From Paenibacillus sp. FSL R10-2734 (GTDB taxonomy: Bacteria; Bacillota; Bacilli; Paenibacillales; Paenibacillaceae): a DNA stretch of 64,000 nt. A program made the position numbers and the translations under genes. Positions 26,351-35,729 of this stretch are shown piece after piece (the stretch's first letter is position 1; each line of letters starts with the position of its first letter). Below the pieces are notes generated by a model. The model did not search any database and had not been told where the DNA came from. It worked only from the letters and a program-made list of their open reading frames with translations. The stretch spans positions 310,001 through 374,000 of the forward strand of contig NZ_CP150170.1 in assembly GCF_037963865.1 (NCBI RefSeq), written 5' to 3'.

Positions 26351-27071
26351 AATCAACCGATACAAATGTATTAAATTTTAAAAATTTGTAGTGGAATCGC
26401 ATATGCGAAAATTCAAAAGGTGTGCCATTATCCAAAAAGAAAATGCCTTCCATAATACTAACGGGCTCATTCTCCTGCAAATTCAGCAGTTCTTGATCAT
26501 TGGAATCGGATGGTTCTGCAGATATTGATAAAAAGGATTTGGTAACCGCCAAGTTGCGCGAATCCTCCAAATAATTAAAAATAGATCCCTCGATAATCGT
26601 CTGATTTAAATTTTGTACGATTTTTATCGGGATATACCCTGTTTCAATCATAAAGGGCTCATCTTCAAAGAGACGTAATCGAACAATTTTGTAAACAAAG
26701 TCATGCGGCCCTAAAAACAAATCCCGCTGTAACTCTTCTGTTGGTGGGATGACCTCGAACTTCAACACTTTAATCTTAGGCTTCTTGCCATGCATATGAA
26801 AATTGTCGGTAACGCCTAAATTAGAGCCTTCGTAGTTAAAAATAGATTCATTTTTTATGTATAACGGGTTAATAAAGGTTCCTGAACCACGTTTTTTAAA
26901 AATAATGCCGGCATTCGCCATTTTAGTCAGAGCACTTTTAATGGAACTACGACTCACTTGATAAGTCTCACTGAGACTCCGTTCATCCGGTAATTTCATA
27001 TCAGGAAACTGCCCAGCAAAGATTTTCATTTTTAGATCATCAATAATTTGCTTGTAGACAAACTGTGTCAT
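26349..27071 (-). CDS. GntR/HutC-family transcriptional regulator
   Basis: 240 residues. An N-terminal winged helix (about 1-68, with LPDERSLSETYQVSRSSIKS and the GSGTF wing) is followed by a UTRA effector domain (about 90-235, with VYKIVRLRLFEDEPFMIETG). HutC-type regulators bind sugars, amino acids or their phosphates. AAAAGGAG lies 8 nt before ATG 27071. It lies upstream of, and reads toward, the phosphoketolase gene, with its own terminator between. Control of phosphoketolase is a reasonable guess. Confidence 0.9.
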   Translation of the reverse strand: MTQFVYKQIIDDLKMKIFAGQFPDMKLPDERSLSETYQVSRSSIKSALTKMANAGIIFKKRGSGTFINPLYIKNESIFNYEGSNLGVTDNFHMHGKKPKIKVLKFEVIPPTEELQRDLFLGPHDFVYKIVRLRLFEDEPFMIETGYIPIKIVQNLNQTIIEGSIFNYLEDSRNLAVTKSFLSISAEPSDSNDQELLNLQENEPVSIMEGIFFLDNGTPFEFSHMRFHYKFLKFNTFVSVD

Positions 27072-27201
27072 GAGGTACTCCTTTTAAGGTGATTACATGT
27101 TTATTTCAATCTTTACTATAACATAATAACTAAGCAGTTTATACGATTACACTCATGACTTATTAATCCACCGGATGGATCGGATTCTAGAAATCTGTTC
27201 G

Positions 27202-27390
27202 TTATTTTCGGCGGCGAATGTTCATGCGATTATACATCACTAAACCGGCGATGACCATGCCCAGCGTACCTATACTACTAGCCACTTCGGATGTCAACCC
27301 AATCAAAATACACAGGTTAGTAACCAAGCTTCTCGTAAGCAATGCGACAGCAATTAGCATAATTGGACGCATAATATTATATCTTTTCAT
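27202..27390 (-). CDS. Small membrane protein, two helices
   Basis: 62 residues, MKRYNIMRPIMLIAVALLTR..., with two hydrophobic segments (about 8-30 and 36-54) and a basic C-terminal tail (NRMNIRRRK). AGGAG lies 11 nt before ATG 27390. Unknown function, conservation not assessable here. A cre-like palindrome lies in its promoter region. Confidence 0.6.
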   Translation of the reverse strand: MKRYNIMRPIMLIAVALLTRSLVTNLCILIGLTSEVASSIGTLGMVIAGLVMYNRMNIRRRK

Positions 27391-27417
27391 TTCAGTAACA
27401 CTCCTAACCTATTTTTC

Positions 27418-27429
27418 TTAAGCGCTTAA
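27418..27429. promoter_or_regulatory. cre-like palindrome TTAAGCGCTTAA
   Basis: Perfect 12-bp palindrome with the core AAGCGCTT, matching the centre of CcpA cre sites (AANCGNTT) but lacking the flanking TG/CA. It is 28 nt upstream of the small membrane protein start. Carbon control is possible. Confidence 0.4.
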
Positions 27430-27530
27430 CCTAATTAATCTATATGTATTATAGCATAAGTAAGTAACCGCATACATTTTACGTAATGATAACAATTTCG
27501 GTCTAATTAGAGATTATCTCAGCATCCAAT

Positions 27531-27609
27531 GTTCGTTTTTGTTCGACTTTAGGTATAGACTTATCGTTTTTTACGGATTATAATAACAAACGAACACCAA
27601 AAGACGAAC
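27531..27609 (+). promoter_or_regulatory. Promoter of the guanine deaminase-permease operon flanked by four CGAAC half-sites
   Basis: -35 TAGACT (27556-27561), 17-nt spacer, -10 TATAAT (27579-27584). Two GTTCG half-sites lie upstream (27531, 27541) and two CGAAC half-sites downstream (27591, 27605), in inverted orientation around the promoter. The CGAAC core resembles PurR boxes of Bacillus (CCGAACAWT). Purine-dependent repression is inferred. Confidence 0.55.
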
Positions 27610-27624
27610 ATTAAGGCGGATATT

Positions 27625-28989
27625 ATGATTGAATATATGCAATTATTCCTAGGTACTTCATTTTCAAGCAAATCACCAAGGGAAATTCAAATTTTAAAAG
27701 ACCACCTCTTTTGCATTAATACAGATGGGATGATAGAAAAGATCGTTTCACCAGCGGAGCCCGACTATCAACCTTTATTAGATACTTATCAAGACCAAGA
27801 TAACTTCCATCGATTAGCTGAAGGTCAGTATTTTTTGCCTGGCTTTATCGACTTACACGTTCACGCACCGCAGTGGGCTCAATCCGGAACTGCGTTAGAC
27901 ATTCCACTCTATGATTGGTTAAATACGTACACCTTCCCATTGGAATCTAAATTTTCGGATCTAGATTTTGCAAAAAAGATCTACGATGATGTGGTTGATA
28001 CTTTGCTCGCGAACGGAACCACTACAGCTCTTTATTTTGCAACGGTACATAAAGAAGCCAGCTTATTATTAGCTCAAATATGTGCGGAAAAAGGGCAACG
28101 CGGACTTGTTGGAAAAGTGGTGATGGACGATCCTCAGGGAAATCCAGAAAACTATCGCGATACTGACACCCACACCGCATTAGTAGATACGGAGGAATTT
28201 ATATTAGCTGTAAAGGAATTAGCCAAATCTACTAAGCAAGGCGTTTATCCAGTAGTGACACCTAGGTTCATTCCAAGCTGTACAAATGAGGCTTTGCAAG
28301 GTTTGGGAGACTTGGCCGCTAAATATGATACTTATATTCAATCGCACTGCAGTGAAAGTGATTGGGCGCATGGTTATGTACAAGAACGATTCCAAAAAAA
28401 CGACGCCTTTGCCTTGCATGACTTCGGTCTGCTCCGTGATAAATCTGTAATGGCACATTGCAATTTTTTAGATGAAGATGATGTGAATTTGTTTGCGGAG
28501 ACAGGAACGGCTATTGCGCATTGTCCGATATCGAACGCTTATTTTGCCAATAGTGTCATCCCTATCGCTCATTTTCATGCCAAGGGTGTGGAGATTGGTT
28601 TAGGGTCTGATATTTCCGGAGGTTTTTCTCCTAGTCTCTTCGATAACATCAGACAAGCTGTAATGTCTTCAAGAATGCTAGAGGATGGCGTTAATCCTTC
28701 CCTTCCTGCACAAGAGCGTGGCTTACTAGGATCGCGGATTACGATTGATGAATCCTTTTATCTTGCTACTGCTGGCGGTGGTGAAAGTTTAAGCTTACCT
28801 ATTGGACGTATCCAAGAAAACTATGCATGGGATGTACAGATTATCGATACAAAAATACCATCGGCTAGATTGCCTATCTTTGATGGGAATGAAGATTTGC
28901 ATGACGTGTTTCAAAAAATGATGTATCTAGCTCGACCTGAGAATATCCGTGAAGTCTGGGTACAGGGTGAAAAGGTTCATTCACGTTAA
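27625..28989 (+). CDS. guaD: Guanine deaminase (amidohydrolase family)
   Basis: 454 residues. Zinc and catalytic residues of the amidohydrolase fold appear in order: HVHAPQWAQSG after GFIDL, QSHCSES, MAHCNFL and GLGSDISGG. The PQWAQSG stretch after HVH is typical of guanine deaminases rather than other deaminases. Converts guanine to xanthine and ammonia. ATG 27625 has a weak GGCGG site. It is followed 38 nt later by an NCS2 purine permease, consistent with uptake and first-step breakdown of guanine. The flanking nucleoside operon would supply the same bases. Confidence 0.93.
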   Translation: MIEYMQLFLGTSFSSKSPREIQILKDHLFCINTDGMIEKIVSPAEPDYQPLLDTYQDQDNFHRLAEGQYFLPGFIDLHVHAPQWAQSGTALDIPLYDWLNTYTFPLESKFSDLDFAKKIYDDVVDTLLANGTTTALYFATVHKEASLLLAQICAEKGQRGLVGKVVMDDPQGNPENYRDTDTHTALVDTEEFILAVKELAKSTKQGVYPVVTPRFIPSCTNEALQGLGDLAAKYDTYIQSHCSESDWAHGYVQERFQKNDAFALHDFGLLRDKSVMAHCNFLDEDDVNLFAETGTAIAHCPISNAYFANSVIPIAHFHAKGVEIGLGSDISGGFSPSLFDNIRQAVMSSRMLEDGVNPSLPAQERGLLGSRITIDESFYLATAGGGESLSLPIGRIQENYAWDVQIIDTKIPSARLPIFDGNEDLHDVFQKMMYLARPENIREVWVQGEKVHSR

Positions 28990-29027
28990 GGATCGATAAA
29001 ACTAGAAAATATAAGGTGGGCATCTGA

Positions 29028-30380
29028 GTGGAAACACAAGCAAACGTGCAAGATCAAGCGCCATTAAAGTCACAGCTATTAACCGTTCTACCCGATGAAA
29101 AAGTTTCCTTCGGTAAATCCATCATCCTAGGCTTTCAGCATGTTTTGGCAATGGACGTTTATGTAGTTCCTTTCCTGATTGCAATGTTAATCGGCTTACA
29201 ACCGAATCAATCAAGCGCGTTGATTCAATCTACCTTTATTGCTGCTGGACTTGCAACGATTGTGCAGACATATTTCTGCATGAAGCTTCCTATCGCTCAA
29301 GGTCCTTCTTATGTTCCACTTGGTGCGATCGTCAGTATTTATGCAGCTAGTGGCGGCGGGGAGCTAGGCTGGAGTTCTGTGTTAGGAGCCAGTTTGATCG
29401 GTGCGATCCTGGTTATTATTTTGGGTTATGTCGGAATTTTCAATAAAATCGTTAAGAACTTTATCCCACCTATTGTAGGTGGTACGATCATATTCATAGT
29501 TGGTCTTTCTTTATTACCTGTTGCTATTAGAGACAATATCTATGGTGCTTCAGGCGCTTCAATCAATCAGAATGTGTTATTAGCCCTTATTTCAGCGGGT
29601 ACACTCCTGTTATTCGTAATTCTCGGTTCTATGTTCCGTAATAAAGGATCTATCTTCCGAATCATTTCCGTCATGATGGCGTTAGTAGTCGGATGTATTG
29701 CTGCTAACATGATGGGTGTGTTAGATTTCTCAGCGATTAGCAAAGCGAACTGGTTTAGCATGCCGCGCATCGCTTTTGTAGATTTCGGATTCTCTTTCAA
29801 CTTTTCAGCTATTATCACCATGGTCATTATTTATCTCGTACTGCTAGCTGAAACAACAGGTACCTGGTTTGCTGTCAGCAACGTAATCAATAAGCCTTTA
29901 ACAGACGAACATATTAACAAAGGTGTTATCGGTGAAGGGATTGGCTGTCTTATCGCTTCTGCACTCGGATCAACACCAGTTACAGGCTATTCAACAAATG
30001 CGGGTATTATCTCCATCACAGGTGTTGCTAGCCGTCGAGTTTTCCTCGCTGTAGGAGGATGGTTTGTCCTCTTCGGTTGTTCTGGTAAATTAGCTGCTTT
30101 GATCTCTTCGATTCCTTCCGCTGTAATCGGCGGCGTCTTCGCTATCGTCTGCGGGATCATCGCGATTAATGGTGTGCAGGTGATGAAGAATGTTACCATT
30201 GGCGAAAAAGAAATGTATATTATCGCAATACCGATGATTATCACGTTAGCTTTGGTACTCATTCCTGGCGATTACCTACATTCCTTACCTTCATTTGTGC
30301 AATATTTATTGGGCTCACCTATCCTAGCGGCCTCATTGGCAGCGATCTTATTGAATAAATTATTGCCTAGTAGCAAATAA
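29028..30380 (+). CDS. NCS2-family xanthine/uracil-type permease
   Basis: 450 residues with about 14 membrane segments. NCS2 motifs are present: GFQHVLAMDVYVVPFL near the start, AQGPSYVPLG, the AETTGTWFAVS loop and TPVTGYSTNAG in the substrate-binding half. Members import purines, uric acid or uracil with protons. GTG 29028 follows AAGGTGG. In an operon behind guanine deaminase, so guanine, xanthine or hypoxanthine is the likely substrate. Ends at a strong terminator. Confidence 0.93.
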   Translation: METQANVQDQAPLKSQLLTVLPDEKVSFGKSIILGFQHVLAMDVYVVPFLIAMLIGLQPNQSSALIQSTFIAAGLATIVQTYFCMKLPIAQGPSYVPLGAIVSIYAASGGGELGWSSVLGASLIGAILVIILGYVGIFNKIVKNFIPPIVGGTIIFIVGLSLLPVAIRDNIYGASGASINQNVLLALISAGTLLLFVILGSMFRNKGSIFRIISVMMALVVGCIAANMMGVLDFSAISKANWFSMPRIAFVDFGFSFNFSAIITMVIIYLVLLAETTGTWFAVSNVINKPLTDEHINKGVIGEGIGCLIASALGSTPVTGYSTNAGIISITGVASRRVFLAVGGWFVLFGCSGKLAALISSIPSAVIGGVFAIVCGIIAINGVQVMKNVTIGEKEMYIIAIPMIITLALVLIPGDYLHSLPSFVQYLLGSPILAASLAAILLNKLLPSSK

Positions 30381-30387
30381 AAAGTAA

Positions 30388-30440
30388 AAAGGGGCTAACC
30401 CAAAAGGCGACATTTGATGTGCCCCTTTGAGTTAGCCCCT
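30388..30440 (+). terminator. Terminator of the guaD-permease operon
   Basis: Stem AAGGGGCTAAC / GTTAGCCCCTT (11 bp) with an inner AAAGG/CCTTT pairing, followed by ATTTTT. Confidence 0.93.
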
Positions 30441-30550
30441 TATTTTTACTCTAATTCTAAATACAGCCCTATAATAGCTGCTTGTGAGGCTAGCACTCCC
30501 ATCCCCTCTAGGTTCTCTCAAATTAATATAAATCATTACTTACATCAAAA

Positions 30551-30577
30551 CAAAAAAAGACACCATTAAGGTGTCTT
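30551..30577 (-). terminator. Terminator of the P4H-like gene
   Basis: Stem AAGACACC / GGTGTCTT, followed on the minus strand by seven Ts; about 80 nt after the oxygenase stop. The rest of the 30441-30655 gap shows nothing else convincing. Confidence 0.85.
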
Positions 30578-30655
30578 CGTTGATACTCCATATGGAACTG
30601 CCGGGAGTCGAACTGTTCGTCTACTAAACGATTCACTAAGTACATGATCATATAT

Positions 30656-31303
30656 CTATGATGAGCGAAGGACTTGTCTTCTCATCCACATCGTTGCAAC
30701 CCACTTCTCGCCTTTGATTACTGGCGTACCCGCATGCAAGGTGGATTCGTTTAATTCATGATTATCGTAAAAATATTCGAAGTAGACCGCCATACCTTTG
30801 TTAGGAGACACTGATAAATTAAGCATAGGGAAATCTGTTTCGCCACCTTCCTCCACATCGTTCAAATACATCACGAGCGTGCTAATTCGATTATTGCTAC
30901 TTGCTCGACTCGTTTGTGTGAAGAAATCATGATGGGGTAGATACTCTTGGCCAGGGATATACTGCAGAACTTGCAAGCCATCGCCATGCTCGATAGGAAT
31001 ATTCATAATTTGAGAGAATCGTTTCTCAATTCTTGTAACCGTCTCATTCTCCTCACAGAACACACCACTGCTCGTTCTAATTGGATTAACCGCATGGTCT
31101 TCGCCTATCCTCGAACGTTGCAATCTTTCCCTAGAATATTCAATTAGCTCATTGCATTCCTCATCGCTAAGAACATTCCCTAGTAAGACAACCAGTGGTT
31201 CCTCGTACTTGGCAAGAATCCGAATCTCTCGATCTTCTGTCTTGATCGAATTTCCGATATGATCAAATATCGTCCGTTCTTTGTCTGTCGTATTCTCTAT
31301 CAT
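30656..31303 (-). CDS. Prolyl 4-hydroxylase-like 2-oxoglutarate/Fe(II) oxygenase
   Basis: 215 residues, the same length class as the bacterial prolyl 4-hydroxylase of Bacillus anthracis. Iron ligands are the HxD in YLPHHDFF and a distal His in TLHAGTPV; the 2-oxoglutarate-binding Lys is in VIKGEKWVATMWMR. An N-terminal substrate/dimer region includes LSDEECNELIEYSRERLQRS. Bacterial members hydroxylate prolines in collagen-like or elongation factor peptides; the partner here is unknown. ATG 31303 follows GGGAG at 10 nt. Monocistronic. Confidence 0.9.
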   Translation of the reverse strand: MIENTTDKERTIFDHIGNSIKTEDREIRILAKYEEPLVVLLGNVLSDEECNELIEYSRERLQRSRIGEDHAVNPIRTSSGVFCEENETVTRIEKRFSQIMNIPIEHGDGLQVLQYIPGQEYLPHHDFFTQTSRASSNNRISTLVMYLNDVEEGGETDFPMLNLSVSPNKGMAVYFEYFYDNHELNESTLHAGTPVIKGEKWVATMWMRRQVLRSS

Positions 31304-31464
31304 CCTTAAGCAGCTCCCAAGTTATAACATCCATCGCAAAAAACATACCATAAAATGGTTTTATTTGCTTGATTAACTTCAGAACATCTAAAGACTCAGA
31401 AAATCAGCCCAACGTTCGCTTATATAAATCTAAAGAATAATCAAATCCCTTTCGATACACTAAA

Positions 31465-31501
31465 AAAACCTTCAACCACATGGCTTGCGGTTGAAGGTTT
31501 T
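31465..31501 (-). terminator. Terminator of the repeat/SLH protein gene
   Basis: Stem AAAACCTTCAACC / GGTTGAAGGTTTT with an 11-nt loop, 9 nt past the stop, with T-rich ends on both strands. Confidence 0.9.
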
Positions 31502-31509
31502 CGCTGTCG

Positions 31510-34500
31510 CTAGCTTAGTTTAGCTGCTTCGAGGAAGCGCTGTAGAATCACGGTCATTTCGGCACGTGTAATGACGTTGTCCGGGGTAAGCTGGTCTTGA
31601 TTGCCTATAATAATTCCGTATTTAATGTTAAGCGCAGCCGCCGCTCTTGCAGACAAGTCAAGCAAGTGGTGATCTTTGAATGCGCTAAGCTGTTGGGTGA
31701 CTTCACGATCGGTAATCGTTGTTTCCAAACCGGCAAGCTTCATGGCTTTCGCCAGCAGCACCATCGCTTCTTCCCGGCTTAGCTTCTCATTGGGAACGTA
31801 CTGATTGCCATTGCTTGTCGTTACTAACCCATAGCTCTCCGCAATGGAGACCGTTTCATAATACCACTGACCGCTTTTAATATCAGCAAAGCTTGCAGAC
31901 TGATCGAATTCATGCAATCCGAGAGCCCGAACCAGCAGCGCCGTGAACTCTGCTCGGGTAATTTGCTTGTTCGGCTGGAAGCTCGATTCGGAGATGCCTT
32001 GGACAATCAGCTTCGCCGCCGCTTGCTCGATCTCTTTCTTCGCCCAATGCTTCTGAATATCGGCAAAGGTTTTTGAATTCTCTATTACGGCATAGGGGCT
32101 ATTCGTCAGGCTGTAAATAACGGCAAATGTCTTGCCGTTCTCCTTCACTATTCGGGTTGGCACCGGCACGATGTTTCCGTCCTTCGTAATCGTAATGCCC
32201 GTCATGATTCTACTGTAGGGATCTGCCGAATTTGGGATAGCGATCGTCCGCTTGACATAGCTGAGAAACTTGTTGAGTTCAATCGTGGTACCGCCATGCT
32301 TTGCCGACATGTTGAAATTGATCACCGGCGACAAGAGTCGGGCCTCCCCTAACTTATTGGCAACTTGCTCGATATCACTATTTGGAACGCTGTTAATCTC
32401 GACTTGAATCTCCATGTTGCGCAGCGCATCTTCCGATCCGAAGCTCTTCGCAACGAGGCCCCAATCAATCTGATTGGCGGCTAGGAGATAGGAAGCAAGC
32501 TCCGTTTGAATTTGAATATCCGCGTTTCGGTCATTCAGTGTTTTGATCATTTGACTGTTTAAGAGCAGAAGAACACGATCCGAATCATTGTGAACCGGTA
32601 TGAAAATGAATGGTTTATTGGATAAGGAATCAAGGTAACGTGATAATTTTGCTTCGTCGAAGGTTACCGTTGTCACTTTCTTTCCGTTAATAACGGCAGT
32701 TGTTACTTTCCCTAAATTCTTGTGTTTCACTCCATTGATTTCAATCTCCAGCTCTGAACCTGAACTTAAACTTGGAACTAAACTTGAAACTGAATCCGAA
32801 CCGGATTGAACGGTCGTGATATTCAGCGTAAACATGACAGTCGTCTGATTGCCTGCTGCATCGGTGACGACGAGCTTATAGTCGCCTTCGGCGCTAACGG
32901 TCGCACCACTCGCGAATGGATCACCGTTCATAGTCGCTGTGCCTTCGTTAAATGTAGCCGATTGGTTCGTATTATAGCTAGAACCTTCAGTCACACCACT
33001 AACTGCAGGAGCAGTTTTGTCGATGGTGAATTGAATGGTTGTGACGTTGCCCGTCCCGTCCGTTACGATAAGCGTGTAGTCGCCTTCGTCTCTGACTTCA
33101 GATCCGCTAACAAATGAATCTCCGTTTAAGGTTGCATTGCCCATGTTGAAGGTGATCATTCTGTCGGTATTATAACTTGCTCCGTAAACAACACCGATTA
33201 CAGATGGGCCAGTTTTATTCATCGTAAAGTTGATCGTCGTAACATTGCCCGCCGCATCCGTCACAATGAGCTTATAATTGCCTTCTGCGGAAACAATTGC
33301 GCCACTCACGAATGGATCGCCGTTCATAGTCGCTATGCCTTCGTTAAAGGTGATCATTCTGTCCACATTGTAGTTCGCTCCGTCAGCAACGCCGATAACC
33401 GTTGGGGCGCTTTTGTCGATGGTGAAGTTGACTGTCGTAACGTTGCCCGCCGCATCCGTGACGACGAGCTTATAGTCGCCTTCGGCGCTAACGGTCGCAC
33501 CACTCGCGAATGGATCACCGTTCATAGTCGCTGTGCCTTCGTTAAATGTAGCCGATTGGTTCGTATTATAGCTAGAACCTTCAGTCACACCACTAACTGC
33601 AGGAGCAGTTTTGTCGATGGTGAATTGAATGGTTGTGACGTTGCCCGTCCCGTCCGTTACGATAAGCGTGTAGTCGCCTTCGTCTCTGACTTCAGATCCG
33701 CTAACAAATGAATCTCCGTTTAAGGTTGCATTGCCCATGTTAAAGGTGATCATTCTGTCGGTATTATAACTCGCTCCGTAAACAACACCGATTACGGATG
33801 GGCCAGTTTTGTTCATCGTAAAGTTGACTGTCGTAACGTTGCCTGCCGCATCCGTCACAACGAGCTTATAACTGCCTTCGGCGGAAACGGTCGCGCCACT
33901 CGTGAATGAGCTTCCGTTCAATGTAGCTGTGCCTTCGTTAAACGTGATCGTTCTGTCCACATTGTAGCTCGTCCCGTCAGCAACGCCGGTAACCGTTGGA
34001 GTGGTTTTATCGATAGTAAAGTTAACCGTCGTAACGTTGCCTGCCGCATTGCTGACGACGAGTGTATAGTCGCCTTCGGCGCTAACGGTCGCACCATTCA
34101 CGAATGGATCGCCGTTCATAGTCGCTGTACCTTCGTTAAATGTGATCGTTCTGTCCATATTGTAGCTCGTCCCATCAGCAACACCGGTAACCGTTGGGAC
34201 ACTTTTGTTGATGATAAAGTTGACCGTCGTAACGTTGCCTGCCGCATCAGCCACAATGAGCTTATAACTGCCTTCTGTGCTAACGGTCGTGCCGCTCGTG
34301 AATGGGCTTCCGTTCAATGTAGCTGTGCCTTCGTTAAACGTGATCGTTCTGTCCACATTGTAGCTCGTCCCGTCAGCAACACCGGTAACCGTTGGGGCAC
34401 TTTTGTCGATGGTAAAGTTGACCGTCGTAATGTTGCCTGCCGCATCAGCCACAATGAGCTTATAACTGCCTTCTGTGCTAACGGTCGTGCCACTCGTGAA

Positions 34501-35706
34501 TGGGCTTCCGTTCAATGTAGCTGTGCCTTCGTTAAATGTGATCGTCATATCCGCTTTATAAATTCCATTATTAATAATGCCGTAAACGGTAGGTGCGGTT
34601 TTGTCGATCTTAAATTCTATTGTCGTTGAGTTACCAGCAGCATCAACCGCGATGAATGTATATGTTCCTTCCGTACCCACAACGGTTCCGCTCGTGAATT
34701 GGCTTCCGTTCAATGTAGCTGCGCCTTCATTAAAAGTGACCGTCCGATTGGAATTATAAAGCCCGCCATTCGTGATGCCGCTCACCACCGGTTTGACGGT
34801 ATCAAGCGTAATCGTATCGCTTAAAGTTACGATATCTTTACCGTCTGTTATTTGATAATAAACGGTTCGGATTCCTTCTGCATTAAACAACATCCAATTT
34901 TTGCTCGACAAAACGTCTTCCCATATGCTCCATGTTAGCTGATCGTTCGAAAACCTCACGTGCAACACATCTTCAACATTTGGATCGGAAGCCGTTAAAT
35001 TCAGCTTCACGCTGCTCGAATTCGTGTACGCTGCGCCGTTGTTAATCGCTATCGTTCCAGTTGGAGGATCACTTAGCGCATAGGTGACGATGAGTTTAGG
35101 ATGATAGGCTGCGTTGGAATCCTCTTTTGAGCTGACGATTGCGCGTGCGTTCGTTAAACTTTCATTGCCTTGAAGGACGAATGTAGCTTGCCGATCAACC
35201 GCACTCGTGATTTCGGCCACAATAGGCGTAACATCAAAGATTACGAAACCGCCATTGGGTATCTGGTTATTGGATTTCCGAGTATAGTTAACCGAGGATC
35301 TTTGGGGAAAGACGGCTCCGTCCGTATTACCCATATCGTTATTGCCCGAACCGTACGCGTCTAAATAAAAATTGGCAAGATCGCTTCCTTCTTTGAAGTT
35401 CACATAAAGCTGAAGCTCATATTTGATCGGCCTACCCGGTTGCGGGAGATTCGAATCCAGATTGAAGCGTAAGGCTCCTCGAGCCGTATAAGGCGTACCG
35501 TCTATACCTTTGCCAATATATATCCTACCTTCCAGGTCATTAGTATAAACTCCAAAGTCGCTGTCCCATAACAAATCACTTTCCGCATTTAACAATTGGG
35601 TTGCTATCGGCGGATCCGCCGCCAAAACCGGACCCGCCGCGGGTGCCAGCAATCCAACGAATAAAACGGCGATAATAAAAAAGATTGGTTTTCTTCCTTT
35701 CAACAT
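31510..35706 (-). CDS. Giant surface protein: DNRLRE-like domain, ten 66-residue repeats, SLH anchor
   Basis: 1398 residues. Signal peptide 1-29; a DNRLRE-like beta domain (about 35-210, with GALRFNLDSNLP and VIFDVTPIV); one Ig-like unit (about 215-310); then ten tandem repeats of about 66 residues, each with a T-FNEGTATLNG core, an EGSYKLIV-type strand and DAAGN-TTVNFTIDK. A roughly 250-residue linker domain of unknown type follows, and three SLH domains end the protein (1212-1398). Likely an adhesin or stalk displayed on the S-layer polymer. AAGGGGGAAG precedes ATG 35706. A 250-nt leader with an attenuator-like hairpin and a Crp-type promoter lie upstream. Confidence 0.88.
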   Translation of the reverse strand: MLKGRKPIFFIIAVLFVGLLAPAAGPVLAADPPIATQLLNAESDLLWDSDFGVYTNDLEGRIYIGKGIDGTPYTARGALRFNLDSNLPQPGRPIKYELQLYVNFKEGSDLANFYLDAYGSGNNDMGNTDGAVFPQRSSVNYTRKSNNQIPNGGFVIFDVTPIVAEITSAVDRQATFVLQGNESLTNARAIVSSKEDSNAAYHPKLIVTYALSDPPTGTIAINNGAAYTNSSSVKLNLTASDPNVEDVLHVRFSNDQLTWSIWEDVLSSKNWMLFNAEGIRTVYYQITDGKDIVTLSDTITLDTVKPVVSGITNGGLYNSNRTVTFNEGAATLNGSQFTSGTVVGTEGTYTFIAVDAAGNSTTIEFKIDKTAPTVYGIINNGIYKADMTITFNEGTATLNGSPFTSGTTVSTEGSYKLIVADAAGNITTVNFTIDKSAPTVTGVADGTSYNVDRTITFNEGTATLNGSPFTSGTTVSTEGSYKLIVADAAGNVTTVNFIINKSVPTVTGVADGTSYNMDRTITFNEGTATMNGDPFVNGATVSAEGDYTLVVSNAAGNVTTVNFTIDKTTPTVTGVADGTSYNVDRTITFNEGTATLNGSSFTSGATVSAEGSYKLVVTDAAGNVTTVNFTMNKTGPSVIGVVYGASYNTDRMITFNMGNATLNGDSFVSGSEVRDEGDYTLIVTDGTGNVTTIQFTIDKTAPAVSGVTEGSSYNTNQSATFNEGTATMNGDPFASGATVSAEGDYKLVVTDAAGNVTTVNFTIDKSAPTVIGVADGANYNVDRMITFNEGIATMNGDPFVSGAIVSAEGNYKLIVTDAAGNVTTINFTMNKTGPSVIGVVYGASYNTDRMITFNMGNATLNGDSFVSGSEVRDEGDYTLIVTDGTGNVTTIQFTIDKTAPAVSGVTEGSSYNTNQSATFNEGTATMNGDPFASGATVSAEGDYKLVVTDAAGNQTTVMFTLNITTVQSGSDSVSSLVPSLSSGSELEIEINGVKHKNLGKVTTAVINGKKVTTVTFDEAKLSRYLDSLSNKPFIFIPVHNDSDRVLLLLNSQMIKTLNDRNADIQIQTELASYLLAANQIDWGLVAKSFGSEDALRNMEIQVEINSVPNSDIEQVANKLGEARLLSPVINFNMSAKHGGTTIELNKFLSYVKRTIAIPNSADPYSRIMTGITITKDGNIVPVPTRIVKENGKTFAVIYSLTNSPYAVIENSKTFADIQKHWAKKEIEQAAAKLIVQGISESSFQPNKQITRAEFTALLVRALGLHEFDQSASFADIKSGQWYYETVSIAESYGLVTTSNGNQYVPNEKLSREEAMVLLAKAMKLAGLETTITDREVTQQLSAFKDHHLLDLSARAAAALNIKYGIIIGNQDQLTPDNVITRAEMTVILQRFLEAAKLS
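32867..33835 (-). repeat. Recent 594-bp duplication of three repeat units inside the surface protein gene
   Basis: About 370-400 bp starting near 32867 recurs nearly identically from near 33461, an offset of exactly 594 bp, or three 198-bp units. The protein units with GVTEGSSYNTNQSA and GVVYGASYNTDRMI each occur twice in the same order. Differences are only a few silent or single changes, so the duplication is recent. Confidence 0.85.
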
Positions 35707-35729
35707 TGTCTTCCCCCTTTGTAATGGAC

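Noticed and set aside
30599..30624. Sequence resembling the T-arm end of a tRNA (CCGGGAGTCGAACT)
   Set aside because: Only a T-loop-like stretch is present; the stem does not pair and there is no acceptor, D-arm or anticodon arm. Probably chance, at most a tRNA scrap.
32850..34800. CRISPR-like periodic repeats
   Set aside because: The 198-bp periodicity is in frame and encodes 66-residue protein repeats of a surface protein.
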